A program made the position numbers and the translations under genes. Positions 9,704-20,420 of a stretch of DNA of 64,000 nt are shown piece after piece (position 1 is the stretch's first letter; each line of letters starts with the position of its first letter). The DNA comes from Bog-473 sp963743785. Lineage in GTDB: Bacteria; Actinomycetota; Acidimicrobiia; Acidimicrobiales; RAAP-2. The stretch covers positions 248,001-312,000 of the forward strand of contig CAVURD010000034.1 of NCBI GenBank assembly GCA_963743785.1, in the 5' to 3' direction. The notes beneath the pieces are model-generated. The model had not been told where the DNA came from, ran no database searches, and saw nothing but the letters and a program-made list of their open reading frames with translations.

Positions 9704-10501
9704 GTGACTGCTGCGACGGCGGGGAGAACCGTCCTGGTGACCGGAGCCTCGTCGGGCATCGGAGCGGCGGTCGCCCGGGTACTCGCCGCCCGGGGCGACA
9801 GGGTGGCCCTGGTGGCACGGCGCATTGATCGACTCGATGCCGTCCTGGCGGACTGTCGCGCCTCATCGCCGGCATCGGAGCGTTGGGCGGCCGACCTCTC
9901 CGACGCCTCCGCCGCCGCCGCCTTGGCCCTGGTGATCTGGGATCACTACGACGGGATCGACGTCGTGATCAACAACGCCGGGGCTCCGATGCGCCGGCAT
10001 GCCAGCCGGCTCACCATGGCCGAGGTGGAGCGGGCCATGACCCTCAACTACTTCTCACCGGTCGCCATCACCCTGGCTCTGCTTCCCCGGATGTTGGCCC
10101 GCCGGTCAGGCACCATCGTGAATGTGTCCAGCCTGGGTGGCCGATTGGGCATTGCCACGGAGGCGGCCTATTCGGGTTCCAAGTTCGCCCTGGCCGGATG
10201 GAGCGAAGCGTTGGCCATCGACCTGGACCGTTCGGGCGTCACCGTGAAGTTGATCCTGCCCGGAGCCATCGACACGGAGATCTGGGACCAGCCGGACAAC
10301 GATGCTCCGCTCTATGACGGCCCCAAGGAACCCCCCGAGGGGATCGCCGAGGGGATAGCCGACGCCATCGACAGCGATTCCTTCGAGCACTACCTGCCCG
10401 ACATGAAGGCAGTGATCGAGATGAAGACGACCGACTTCGACAGCTTCATGATCGGGATGAGGGCCATGACCGACAAGGCGCCTCCCGAAGGTGGGCCATG
10501 A
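9704..10501 (+). CDS. Short-chain dehydrogenase/reductase
   Basis: Intact classical SDR of 265 residues from GTG. It has cofactor motif VLVTGASSGIGAAVARVL, NNAG (VVINNAGAP), active-site Ser in VNVSSLGGR, and YSGSK with the catalytic Tyr/Lys. It reduces or oxidises a hydroxyl/keto group with NAD(P). Its last codon overlaps the ATG of the zinc alcohol dehydrogenase (ATGA at 10498-10501), so the two are co-translated and probably act on the same unknown substrate. It starts about 70 bases after tRNA-His. Confidence 0.9.
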   Translation: MTAATAGRTVLVTGASSGIGAAVARVLAARGDRVALVARRIDRLDAVLADCRASSPASERWAADLSDASAAAALALVIWDHYDGIDVVINNAGAPMRRHASRLTMAEVERAMTLNYFSPVAITLALLPRMLARRSGTIVNVSSLGGRLGIATEAAYSGSKFALAGWSEALAIDLDRSGVTVKLILPGAIDTEIWDQPDNDAPLYDGPKEPPEGIAEGIADAIDSDSFEHYLPDMKAVIEMKTTDFDSFMIGMRAMTDKAPPEGGP

Positions 10502-11741
10502 AAGCGCTGCTCTTTGGGGCCCCGCCGGCTCCGGAGGAAATCCGGCCCTCCCCCACCGACGAATTGGAAACGATGCTCGCCGGCCTGCCCTTCGGCCTGC
10601 ACGACATGGACGACGCCACGGCTGGTCCGACCGGACTGGGTGATCACCAGACCCATCCTCTCGGGGATCTGCGGTTCCGACGCCAAGCTGGTCCTCGGCG
10701 ACTTCAGCACCGGAGACATGGACAACCCGATGGCGGCGTTCTCGTCGCTCCCCCACGTGCCGGGGCACGAGGTGGTCGCCGAAGTGGTGTCCATGGGACC
10801 GGCCGCCACGGGGCCTCGACATCGGTCAGCGGGTGGTACTCAATCCGTGGCTCAGCTGCGGCCCCCGCGGCATTGAGCCGAAGTGTCCCCCCTGCCAAGC
10901 GGGCGACCTCAATATGTGCTGGAACTTCACCGAGGGCGACCTTGGTCCCGGAGTCCATGTCGGCGTCATCACCGGCGCACCGGGAGCGTGGGCTGAGCTC
11001 ATGGCGGCCCATGACTCCATGCTCATTCCGGTGCCCGACGGGATCTCCAACGAGGCGGCCGTGCTGGCCGACCCGTTCTCGGTCTCGTTCCATGCCATCG
11101 TGCGCAACCCGCCGCCACGGGGAGGACGGGTTCTCGTCTACGGGGCCGGAGCCCTGGGGCTGACCAGCGTGGCCATATTGCATTCCCTGTACCCCGACGT
11201 CGAGATTGCCGTGGTCGCCCGCTTCGAGGCGCAACGGGAAAAGGCCCTCCAATTCGGTGCATCGATGGTCTTGTCCCACGAGCCCCGATTGGCCCTGGTC
11301 GAAGCCCTGGCCAACTGGTCCGGGGCGGTGCTCCACACGCCGTTCGATGGGCTGCCCGTCGCCCACCCCGGCCACATCGACGTGGTGTACGACACCGTCG
11401 CCAAGGCCGAGACCTTCGAAGTCGGGGTCCGGGTGCTGGCCGAACGTGGACGCCTGGTCTACACCGGCGTGGCCACGCCGGAGCGTTGGGAGTGGACACC
11501 CATCTATTTCAAGGAGCTCTCCCTCATTGGCTCAAACGCCTTCGCTCAAGAGGAGTTCGACGGGGTGCGCCAGCACGCCATCTCCCACTATCTCGGGCTG
11601 GTGGCCGACGGCCGGATCGACATCACGCCGATGCTGACCCACCGCTTCGACCTGCCCGACTGGTTCGATGCCTTGAAGGCGATCGCTCGCCAGGACCAGA
11701 GCGGTGCGCTCAAGGTGGCCTTCACCCCCAACGGGAATTGA
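10498..11741 (+). CDS. Zinc-dependent alcohol dehydrogenase (MDR family), two frameshifts
   Basis: Medium-chain dehydrogenase of about 414 residues. The catalytic-zinc region ILSGICGSDAK and LPHVPGHEVVAEV is followed by structural-zinc cysteines in SCGPRGIEPKCPPCQAGDLN, then the Rossmann domain GGRVLVYGAGALGLTSVAIL. Two frameshifts, both consistent with one extra base, lie near 10612 (GCCACGGCTGGTC) and 10813 (GCCGCCACGGGGC). In the restored reading the first segments join ATLVRPDWVITRP and GLDIGQRVVLNPWLSC. Its ATG overlaps the SDR stop. Substrate unknown. Confidence 0.85.
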
Positions 11742-11874
11742 GGTACAACGCAACGGCGAAGAGGCCATTTTGGGGAGGAGACCCTTGCTGAAGCTACGCC
11801 GCCGCCCGTCGCAGGATCCTCCTCTGGCCGGGGGTCCGGTTGCGCTCTTGATGACCCGCAGGTCGCCTACGTGA

Positions 11875-11891
11875 GCCCGGAGAAACCGGGC
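11875..11891. other. Perfect GC-rich hairpin in intergenic DNA
   Basis: GCCCGG-AGAAA-CCGGGC is a 6-bp perfect stem with a five-base loop, about 135 bases after the alcohol dehydrogenase and about 120 before the beta-helix gene. No T-run follows, so it is not a classical terminator. It could belong to a leader RNA or be chance in GC-rich DNA. Confidence 0.3.
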
Positions 11892-12010
11892 GCGCCGTCG
11901 TCCATATCGGCCTCCATCGGTCAATTTGCCGCATCCCCTCGCATTTGCGGGACGCCACCCTCGGGATATCTGAGGGCGCTCCTGTTTTGGCGTTTTGACC
12001 TTGCATTCTC

Positions 12011-14288
12011 ATGAAATTCAGCCGCATGGACGCCCCAGTTCATTACCATCGAACGATGCCCACATTGCCGCGTGCCGCGAGGCCACACCGGAGCACACCT
12101 CACCCACTCGCGGCGCGGGTGCTCCGCCCGTTCAGCGCAGCGTTGGCCGTGGTTGCCCTCGGCGGGCTTGCCGGCGCTTGCCTCATACCACCGTTGCCCG
12201 GTTCAAACACGGTTCCGTGCAATACGCCGAGTCTCATTTCGGCCATTTCGATTGCCAACGGCACGCCCGGTGGTGGCACCCTGGTCCTGACGACCGGATG
12301 CGTCTACACGCTGACGAGCGCCAACAACGCGACCGATGGGGGCACCGGCCTTCCGGTCATCACCGGGAAGGTCACCATCCAGGGCGCCGGGGCCACCATC
12401 ACCCGATCGACCGCATCGGGCACGCCGGCCTTCCGGGTCTTCGACGTCGCCACCAACGGCAACCTGAACCTGAACTCGCTGACGCTGAGCAACGGCCTGG
12501 CCAACAACGGCCAACAGGGTGGTGGCGCCATCTTCAGCCACGGCACCTTGGCCGTCACCGCCGGCACCTTCACCAACAACTCGTCGCCCGCCACCACCGG
12601 CACCTCGGGTGGGGCCATCAACAGCAGCGGGACGCTCACGGTGGACCACCAGCACGTTCAGCGGGAACTCGGCCCAGGAGGGCGGCGGCGTCTTCAACCA
12701 GAACAGCGCCACCATCACCAACAGCACCTTCACCAGCAATAACGCCACGATCTACGGCGGCGGGGCGTCGGTCAACGCCGCCGGCACCGAGACCCTGGCC
12801 GGGGACACCTTCGTCGGCAACACCGGACCGGGCGGGGGGGCCCTCGACAACGACGCCACCCTCAACATCACCAACAGCACCTTCTACAACAACACCGGGG
12901 GCACCAACGGCGGCGGGGCGGTCGTGAACTTCGGCACCACCACGGTGAAGCAGTCCACCTTCTCGGGCAACACCTCGCCCTACGGGGCCAACGTCTTCAA
13001 CTTCACCGGGTTCACGCTCTCCATGTGCATGGACATCGTCGCCGGTGGTCTGACCGGGACCAACTGCGGTGGCCTGGCCCCGATCACCGACCTGGGCTAC
13101 AACATCGACACCGGCTCCTCGTGTGGCTTCTCGGCCCCGAACCACTCCCTGAGCAACACCCAGCCACAACTCGACGCCCTGGCTTCCAACGGTGGGTCGA
13201 CCCAGACCATGGCCCTGCCCGCGGGCAGCCCCGCCGTTGACGCCATCCCAACCAGCACCCCCGGCTGCGCCGGCACGCACCGACCAGCGCGGCATCGCCC
13301 GCCCCCAGGGCAACGGCTGCGACATCGGGGCCTACGAGCTCGTCGCCACTTCGGGTGACACCACGCCCCCGAGCGTCCCGGGCGGCCTGGCGGTGACGTC
13401 GGTGACCTCGAGTTCGGTCTCCCTCAAGTGGAACGCCTCGAGCGACAATGTCGGGCGTCACCGGCTACACCATCTACCGGAACGGAGCGTCCGTCGGCAG
13501 CACCGGCGGTCCGGCGGCCACCACGTTCACTGATCTGACGCCCTCGCCGAGTCACCAGCTACTCCTACACGGTCGACGCCTTCGACGGCAGCGGCAACCA
13601 CTCGGCCCGCTCGGCACCGGTCTCGGTCACCACGCCGGCTCCGACGGGAGTCCAGGCCGTCCAGGCCGGCGCCACCGCCACGGCAACCCGGGTGACCAGT
13701 ACCACCATCGTGCTGGCCAACCCGGTCCACGCCGGCGATCTGCTGGCCGGCTGGCTGGGCCAGTACGACGCCGCCGGGCAGGTGCAGGTCTCCGACAACG
13801 TGAACGGACCGTGGACCCGGACCAGCGCCTCGACGACCTTCTCGAATGGCGGAGGGGATCTCGCCCTCTTCTACCTGCAGAACTCGGCGCCGGCCCCGTT
13901 CGGTCTGACCATCACCATCACCGCCACCAGTGCGACGTACCTCCAAGGTGCGGTCTCCGAGTACAGCGGGGTGGCCACGGCCGGCGCCCTGGACCAGGTG
14001 GCGGCGGCCAAGGGGAACAGCACGGCGGTCGATTCGGGGCCGACCGCTCCAGTGGGGGCGGGGGAACTGGTGGTCGGCGGCATCATCACCGGCGGCACGC
14101 CCGGGACGGTGACGCCGGGCTCCTCGCAGGCCAAGCCCTTCACCCTGCGGGTCCAGACCAGCTCGGGCTCGGCCGACATCGAGGACATCGCAGCCAGCAA
14201 TGCCGGAGCCCAGGACGCGCAGGCCACCTTCGCCACGGCCACAGACTGGTACGCCGCCGTCGCCGTGTTCCACCCCTTCGGGGGCTGA
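12011..14288 (+). CDS. Secreted right-handed beta-helix protein with choice-of-anchor-Q-like and FN3 domains (four frameshifts)
   Basis: An N-terminal signal region (LAVVALGGLAGACLI) is followed by Gly/Asn-rich short repeats (GGGAIFSHGTLAVTAGTF, GGGVFNQNSATITNSTF, GGGALDNDATLNITNSTF) typical of a parallel beta-helix. Next comes a segment like choice-of-anchor-Q proteins (NGGSTQTMALPAGSPAVDA then TDQRGIARPQGNGCDIGAYE), an FN3 domain (PPSVPGGLAVTSVTSSSVSL), and a C-terminal beta domain ending AAVAVFHPFGG. Frameshifts near 12645, 13275 (GCAC duplicated), 13450 and 13545 are all insertions. Start is ATG 12011 or ATG 12056; neither has a clear ribosome site. Likely cell-surface; ligand unknown. 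Confidence 0.72.
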
Positions 14289-14337
14289 CCCGCAACCGCG
14301 GAGCGTCGGCGCCGGGCGGAAGAGACGACCTGGCCTT

Positions 14338-15772
14338 TCAGCTGTCCGCTGGGTTCTCGTTCCCGGCCCCCATGTCACAGAACTGTCGATAGCGGGCCCC
14401 GGTGGCCTTGGCCCAGCTCGGATCGGGCTCGATCCTCCGGCTGACGCCGGCCCAGCGGTCCGAGTCGTTGAGCGAGGTCTCCAGTCCGGCGGCCATGCGA
14501 GCCACGTAGGCCGCCCCGCGGGCCGCGCCGTCGGGCACGGCCACCGCGTCCACCGGCAGCTGCGTGGCATCGGCCACCGCCGACATCCATGCGGTGACCC
14601 GGGATCCCCCGCCACTGGCCACGACACGGTGGGCCCGTGCGCCGGATGCCTCGATGATCCGGGCGATCACGAAACCACTGGCTTCGAACGCGGCGCGCTC
14701 CAGCGCTTCGGCATTCGAGCCGATATCGAGGCCGTAGAGGTTCGAGCGCAGGGTGTGGTCGTTGAGCGGGGTGCGCTCGCCCCGGATATAGGGCAGCCAC
14801 ACCGGGACGCGGTCGGGGTTGCCCAGCCGGGGATCCAGCCGCTCCCGGTCCGGTCCGGGCGGGCACGCGCCGCGGAGCAGGTGGCGGGCCCAGTCGACGA
14901 AGAGGGCCCCGGCGTTGCTCGGGCCCCCGATGAGGAACCGGGCCGGGGTGGTGTGGGGATAGCTGACGAGACCGGGAACCTGCATCCACTCCTCGGTCAC
15001 CACCCAGACGATGAGCGTCGCGCCGAAGATGGCCAGCACATCGCCGGGCTCGTTGGCGCCCGAGACGATCTGGTCGCAGAAGGCATCGATCGACCCGCCG
15101 GTGAACACGGTGTCGGTACCCGGCACGGTCCCGCCGGCCTGGCACATGGGGACGACGGTGGGCAATTGTGATTCCGAGGCACCGATGGACTCGATGAGCG
15201 CCGCTGTTCCACTTGCCCCACCCGTGCAGGGCACCCAGGCTGGCGGTGACGCCCGAGTCGATGGCCGGGACCCCGGTCAGGGCGTGGGTGGCCACGGCCT
15301 GACAGGGCCAGTACCCCTTGGCGTCGGGAGCCTCTCTGACGGCCCAGCGGAGGAAGCCTTCGGCGTCGGGCATGGCCCCCGGCGGGGGAAGCCCCACATC
15401 GGGGGCGCCGTCGCTGTCGGCTGATGCGGCGGGTCGCCCCTCGATGTCGCCGTACATCAGGCCGGGGAGCATGGGAACACCCCGCCGGTTGACCGCCGTG
15501 AGCGACGGAACCATGGAGGCCACGGCCAGGCCGGCCACCTCCCCGTTGCCCGAGGCGGCCAGTTGCCCGGTCACGTCGGCGTAGGCCCGGCGCGGGCCGG
15601 CCCGCCACGCCCGGCGGGCATCGTGGCGCAACAGGTCCGGCTCCGGGGCCATGACCTCGTGGGCCACCCGGCTGCGGGCCACCACCGCACCGTCACCGTC
15701 CACGGCCAGGGCCTTGACCGAGGTCGTGCCGATATCGACCCCGATCGTGATGGCACCTCGGGAATTGCTCAC
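14338..15772 (-). CDS. FGGY-family carbohydrate kinase (one frameshift)
   Basis: The N-terminal phosphate-binding motif ITIGVDIGTTSVKALAVDG and the C-terminal ASGGGSRVTAWMSAVADATQ plus AVPDGAARGAAYVA segments place it in the FGGY family (xylulokinase and relatives), about 478 residues. It phosphorylates a sugar or polyol with ATP. GTG start at 15772. One extra A near 15215 (AAGTGGAACAGCGG on the coding strand) breaks the frame, which resumes as ALIESIGASESQLPTVVP. It is divergent from the 2-hydroxyacid dehydrogenase with 70 bases between, suggesting joint use of a sugar or sugar acid. Specificity is not deducible. Confidence 0.85.
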
Positions 15773-15842
15773 GAACCTGACACAGGAGTCATATGTCCGC
15801 CATTATGGACCCCGTTCGACAATCGAGAGGGGTGCAACGAAA

Positions 15843-16826
15843 ATGAGCACGACACGACCGAAGGCACTGGTGACCGCCGCGGTCAGCGGGCCCGGGCTCG
15901 ATCTCCTCCATCAATTGGCCGATCTGGTCCTCGATTCGTGGCTCGATCAACCCTCCCTCCGCATCTACAACGCCAAGCAGTTGGCCGAGCGGGTGGCCGC
16001 CGAAGGCGCCAATCTGGTCGTGGTCGAGGGTGACGTCTGCGGGGCCGAGCTCTACGAGCAGCCCATCATCGCCGTGGCCAGCTGCCGGGGCGACCCCACG
16101 AACGTCGACGTGCCCGCCGCCACCGCGGCCGGCGTCCCGGTGCTGCGGGCGCCCGGTCGCAATGCCGACGCGGTGGCCGAGCTGGCCGTCGCTCTCCTCT
16201 TCGCCGCCACCCGGGGCATCATTCCCGCCGACCGGGACGTCCGGGACGGGGAGGTCTACCGGGACGGGAAGATCCCGTACCAGCGCTACCGGGCCTGGGA
16301 GCTGAACGGCAAGACCGTGGGCCTGGTCGGACTGGGCGCGGTCGGGCGCGCCCTGCGCTGGCGCCTGCGCGGCTTGGGCATGGACGTCCTGGCCTATGAC
16401 CCCTACGCCCCCGATGCCACCTCCTCGCTGGACGAACTCCTCGAGCGCTCCGACGTCGTCTCGGTGCACGCCCCGGTGACCGACGAGACCAGCGGCATGA
16501 TCGGCACCGACGCCTTCGCCAAGATGCGGGACGGCGTGGTCTACCTCAACACGGCCCGGGCCAAGATCCACGACACCGACGCCCTGGTGGCCGCGCTCGC
16601 CTCCGGCAAGGTCGGCGCGGCGGGGCTCGACCACTTCGAGGGGGAGCACCTGGCCACCGACCACCCGTTGACCACCTTCCCCAACGTGGTGCTCACCCCG
16701 CACATCGGCGGGGCCACCTACGACACCGAGGCCAACCACACCCGGACCATCGCCGAGGACCTCTGCCGGTTGATGGCCGGGGCGCGCCCGTTGCACATCG
16801 TCAACCCCGAGGTGCTCGCCGACTGA
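15843..16826 (+). CDS. D-2-hydroxyacid (phosphoglycerate-type) dehydrogenase
   Basis: Intact 327-residue NAD-dependent dehydrogenase. The Rossmann motif is KTVGLVGLGAVGRALRWRL. The Arg/Glu/His catalytic set is in NTARAKIHD, GLDHFEGEHLA and LTPHIGGATYDTE, as in SerA/2-hydroxyacid dehydrogenases. It lacks a C-terminal ACT domain. The ATG at 15843 follows a purine-rich GGGGTGCAACGAAA. With the divergent FGGY kinase it may handle a phosphorylated or unphosphorylated sugar acid. The next gene begins one base after its stop. Confidence 0.9.
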   Translation: MSTTRPKALVTAAVSGPGLDLLHQLADLVLDSWLDQPSLRIYNAKQLAERVAAEGANLVVVEGDVCGAELYEQPIIAVASCRGDPTNVDVPAATAAGVPVLRAPGRNADAVAELAVALLFAATRGIIPADRDVRDGEVYRDGKIPYQRYRAWELNGKTVGLVGLGAVGRALRWRLRGLGMDVLAYDPYAPDATSSLDELLERSDVVSVHAPVTDETSGMIGTDAFAKMRDGVVYLNTARAKIHDTDALVAALASGKVGAAGLDHFEGEHLATDHPLTTFPNVVLTPHIGGATYDTEANHTRTIAEDLCRLMAGARPLHIVNPEVLAD

Positions 16827-16827
16827 C

Positions 16828-17557
16828 GTGAGCGCTCGTCAACCGACCATCATCGCCACCAGCATCGGCTTCCAGGCCGACGGCCCGGACAGCCCAGAAC
16901 CTCCGGCTCGGGCCCTCCTTCGGCCTGGCCGCCGAGCTGGCTCGGGCCGGCCCCCACCCGCGGGCCTGCATCATCGCCACGGCGGTGGGAGACAGCGACG
17001 CCCGCGCCGCCGCCGTGCACAACGCCTTCGGCAAGGCCGGCTGGATCAGCACGCATCTGGCCCTGTTCACCATGCCGACCTTCACCGACATGCGCAGCCA
17101 CCTGCTGGGCCAGGACGTCATCTGGGTGTCGGGAGGGAGCACGGTCAACCTGCTGGCGCTGTGGCGGGCCCACGGCCTGGACGTCATCCTGCGCGAGTGC
17201 TGGGAGTCCGGCGTGGTGCTCACGGGAGTGTCGGCCGGCTCGTTGTGCTGGCATGTCGGAGGGACCACGGATTCCTTCGGGCTCCCACTGCAGGCGGTCA
17301 CCGACGCTCTCGGATTCCTGCCCTACAGCAACAGCCCCCACCACGACGCCGAGGCCGAACGCCGTCCCCTCATCCATCGCCTCATCGCCGACGGCACCCT
17401 GCCCGACGGCTACGCCACCGAGAACGGGACGGGCCTGGTCTTTTGCGGCACCGAGCTCCACGAGGCCTTCACCGAGCAGCCGGACAAGACGGCCTACTCC
17501 TTGACCCGGCGGGGCGACACGACGGTGGAGAAGGCGCTGCCCACCCGCCTGCTCTGA
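16828..17557 (+). CDS. Peptidase S51 (peptidase E-like) family protein (one frameshift)
   Basis: About 243 residues. The nucleophile elbow GVSAGSLCWHVGG carries the GxSAGxxxW serine of S51 peptidases (aspartyl dipeptidase E/cyanophycinase), preceded by VIWVSGGSTVNLLALWR. The GTG start at 16828 is one base after the dehydrogenase stop. An extra base near 16893 shifts from MSARQPTIIATSIGFQADG into NLRLGPSFGLAAELARAG. Cytoplasmic hydrolysis of small Asp-containing dipeptides is the family activity; the substrate here is unknown. The link with the sugar genes is positional only. Confidence 0.82.
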
Positions 17558-17597
17558 TCGGCACGGTCACGCCGGCGGGTCCGTCACACCGGGAGGT

Positions 17598-18678
17598 TCA
17601 CGGGTCGGGCAACCCGTAGAAACGTCGTGCGTTCTCCCCGGCGATCGCCGCCAGGGCATCGGGCTTCAGCTCCTGCCGCAGGAACCGGCCCGAGGAATGG
17701 GGCCAGGCTCCGTCCCAATGGGGATAGTCGCTGGCGAACATCACGTGGTCGGCGCCGATCTGCTCGACCACGGCCGGCAGCATGCGCTCCTCGGGTTCGC
17801 AGGTGACCCATATGTTCCCGGCCGCCAGGTACTCATCGGGATGGCGCTGCCAACCGTTGTCGATCCAGTCGCCCCGGGACTCGAAGTGTTCGCCCAGCCG
17901 TTCGACGAACCAGGGCAGCCAACCGGCACCGGCCTCGAGAAAGGCCACCCGAAGGGTCGGGTGCCGGTCGAACACCCCACCACTGACCATGGCCGTCATG
18001 GCCGTCATCTGGTCGAAGGGGAAGCTGACGCAGTGCACCTGTATGTAATTGTCGAAGCGGTCGATCCCGATCTTGGGCATGTGCAGTCCGGGCGCCCCGT
18101 GGATACCGAGAGGCAGATCGAGTTCGGCCGCCAGGGCGAAGAACGGGTCGAGATCAAGGTGGTCGAGGTTGCGCCGCTCCAGCGCCGGCGGCACGACGGC
18201 GCACACCAATCCGAGGTCTTTGGCGCGTCGCAGCACGGCGAGGGCCGCCGCACCGTGTTCGATCGGCACCACGGCGGCGGCGTGCAGCCGACCACCGCCT
18301 GTCCGCCACCATCTCGGCCGCCCACTCGTTGTACAAGCGGGCCAGGGCGCGGCCCAGTTGCGGATCCCGGATGCTGGGCACGCACATGGCGAAGCTCGGG
18401 AAGAGCACCATTTCGTCCAATCCGTCAGCCTCGGCATTGGCCAGGATCCCCGACGCCGTGCTGGCGTCGAGGCCGGGCTCGGTGCTCACGCCCCGGTCGG
18501 CCGGGCACCCGGCCCCGGGGCCCTCGGGGTCGGGATAGGCCCGCCCTTCGATGACCACGCCCGGAATCCCGTCGTTGCGCAGGCTGACCTGGTCGGGGAA
18601 GCGGCCGAGGACGTCGAGCACGAAGGCGGTCCCCTCGACGACGTGGCCGTCGGCGTCGATGACGTGGGGCCGGGTCAC
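17598..18678 (-). CDS. Amidohydrolase-2 family TIM-barrel metal hydrolase/decarboxylase (one frameshift)
   Basis: About 360 residues, with N-terminal metal motif VIDADGHVVEG, mid-barrel LPLGIHGAPGLHMPK, AFLEAGAGWLPWFVERL and C-terminal Asp in VMFASDYPHWDG, typical of the ACMSD/amidohydrolase-2 group. The GTG start overlaps the preceding D-aminoacylase-like gene's stop (GTGA). A +1 shift near 18295 separates MVADRRW from RLHAAAVVPIEHGAAAL. It is the third gene of a coupled minus-strand trio and a relative of the two divergent genes at 21936-24640. Substrate unknown, probably a carboxylated aromatic or cyclic intermediate. Confidence 0.83.
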
Positions 18679-20420
18679 CGCGTCGCGTTGATCCAGTCCG
18701 AACCGGCGTGCACCGTGTCGGTGTCGGTTCCCGAGCGGAGGAGGGTGCCGGGCCGGGCCTCGGTGAACGATCCCTCGCGCACGATCTCGGTGCCGTTCAC
18801 CAGCACATGGGCGATGCCCACGGCCTCGGCGTAGAGCCGGCTGGCCCCGCCGGGCAGGTCGTTGCGGGTGCGCACCGGGCCGTGGCCGATGGCGGTGGGA
18901 TCGAGCACGACGACGTCGGCCCAGGCGCCGGGCACCAGGCGGCCCCGGTCGCGGAGCCCGTAGAGGCGGGCCGGGATGTCGGTCAGTTGCCGCACCGCTT
19001 CCTCCCAGCTCAGGAGCGACCGCTGCCGGACCCCGTCACCCAGCAGGGAGGTCGAATAGATCGCACCGCACATGGTGTCGAGATGCGCCCCGGCGTCGGA
19101 GCCGCCGACGACGGCCCGGGGGTCGACCCAGGCCTCGGCCCGCAAGGCCCAGTCCTCCTCGGACTCGGGGATGGGCGGCCGCAGCCCGGTGCGGAGCTCG
19201 TCGGCCACCACCACATCGAGCAGGGCGTCGAACGGGGCCACGCCCCGTTGCCGGGCCACCTCGCCGACCGTCTGCCCCTCGTAGCGGGCGTTCTCCTCGG
19301 CGAAGGTCTCCTCGAGGATCAGGCGCTCCCACACGGCCAGATGGCGCAGGATCCCCGCCTCGTCCGACTGCGCGCCGGCATCGAGCCGGCGCCGGGTCTC
19401 CGGGTCGCTGAGCGCCTTCATCCGCTCGGGCACCGCCAGCATGAACACCTCCCGCCACCCGGGCAGGCCGTCGAGGATGGCGCCGTGCTCGAAGCTCAGC
19501 CGCAACTGCATGGTGTGGGGCAGCGTCAAGGCCACCACGGTCGCCCCCCGTGCCGCGGCCGCCGTCGAGGCCGCCAGTTGGTCCCACAGGCCGTCGGGGT
19601 TCATGGCCGAGACACCGAGCACGTTCCAGTTGATCGGGCGGTCCGCCAGCAACGAGATACTGCTCATGAGGTCGATGTCGTCCTCGGTGAACCCGTTGAG
19701 GCAGCCGGCGATGATCAGCTCGACCGTGGTCCCGTCGTGCTCGCGCACCGCCGCGGCCAGGAGCTCGAGCTCGGACCGGGCGGCGGCCCGGGACGGGACG
19801 GGCTGACCGTCACCGTCGTTGTGGGTGTGCACCTGTGAGGTGGAGAATCCGAGCGCGCCCTCACCGAGCGCGGCGTGCAGGGCCGACACCATGGCGGCGC
19901 TGTCGGCGTCGGTGGCGGGCGATCCCACGGCCCGCTCCCCCATGACCAGACGGCGCAGGGTGGAATGGCCGACCAGAAAGCCGGCGTTGACGGCCAGGCG
20001 GCCCTGCAGCTGCCCGAGCCACTGGCCGAACGAGGCCCAGTCCCAGGCCAGCCCCTGCTGCAGGGCGGCCAGGGGCATGCCCTCCACCCGGGCCATCATG
20101 CGCGAGAGGTAGTCGACGTGGTCGGGTCCGCACGGCGCCAGCGAGAAGCCGCAATTGCCACCCAGGACCGTCGTCACCCCGTGCAGCGGTGACGGGCTGG
20201 CGTTGGGATCCCAGAACAGCTGGGCGTCGTAGTGGGTGTGCAGGTCGATGAAACCCGGCGTGACCAGCATGTCGGTGGCGTCGATGACCGTGTCGACGGG
20301 TGCCTCCCCGACGTGGCCCCCGATCCCGGCGATGCGCCCGTCGGCGATCAGCACGTCGGCCCGTCGCGGTGGCCCGCCGGTGCCGTCGACCACCGTGCCA
20401 CCCCGGATGCGGGTGGTCAC
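18675..20420 (-). CDS. N-acyl-D-amino-acid deacylase-like amidohydrolase
   Basis: Intact protein of about 581 residues (GTG start). The metal motif is VTPGFIDLHTHYDAQLFWDP, followed by GVTTVLGGNCGFSLAPC and, near the C-terminus, VVGGSDAGAHLDTMCG and GRLVPGAWADVVVLDP. This is the D-aminoacylase/dihydroorotase-like branch that hydrolyses N-acyl or cyclic amide bonds, with a two-part beta-sandwich around the barrel. It is coupled by GTGA overlaps at both ends, to the aldehyde dehydrogenase upstream and the amidohydrolase downstream. The true substrate is often not an amino acid in such clusters, so I keep the family name only. Confidence 0.88.
   Translation of the reverse strand: MTTRIRGGTVVDGTGGPPRRADVLIADGRIAGIGGHVGEAPVDTVIDATDMLVTPGFIDLHTHYDAQLFWDPNASPSPLHGVTTVLGGNCGFSLAPCGPDHVDYLSRMMARVEGMPLAALQQGLAWDWASFGQWLGQLQGRLAVNAGFLVGHSTLRRLVMGERAVGSPATDADSAAMVSALHAALGEGALGFSTSQVHTHNDGDGQPVPSRAAARSELELLAAAVREHDGTTVELIIAGCLNGFTEDDIDLMSSISLLADRPINWNVLGVSAMNPDGLWDQLAASTAAAARGATVVALTLPHTMQLRLSFEHGAILDGLPGWREVFMLAVPERMKALSDPETRRRLDAGAQSDEAGILRHLAVWERLILEETFAEENARYEGQTVGEVARQRGVAPFDALLDVVVADELRTGLRPPIPESEEDWALRAEAWVDPRAVVGGSDAGAHLDTMCGAIYSTSLLGDGVRQRSLLSWEEAVRQLTDIPARLYGLRDRGRLVPGAWADVVVLDPTAIGHGPVRTRNDLPGGASRLYAEAVGIAHVLVNGTEIVREGSFTEARPGTLLRSGTDTDTVHAGSDWINATR

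Noticed and set aside
15215..15220. Programmed ribosomal frameshift in the sugar kinase and other broken genes
   Set aside because: There is no slippery heptamer or shared signal at the break sites, and the same +1 type recurs in 17 unrelated genes, which favours sequence error.
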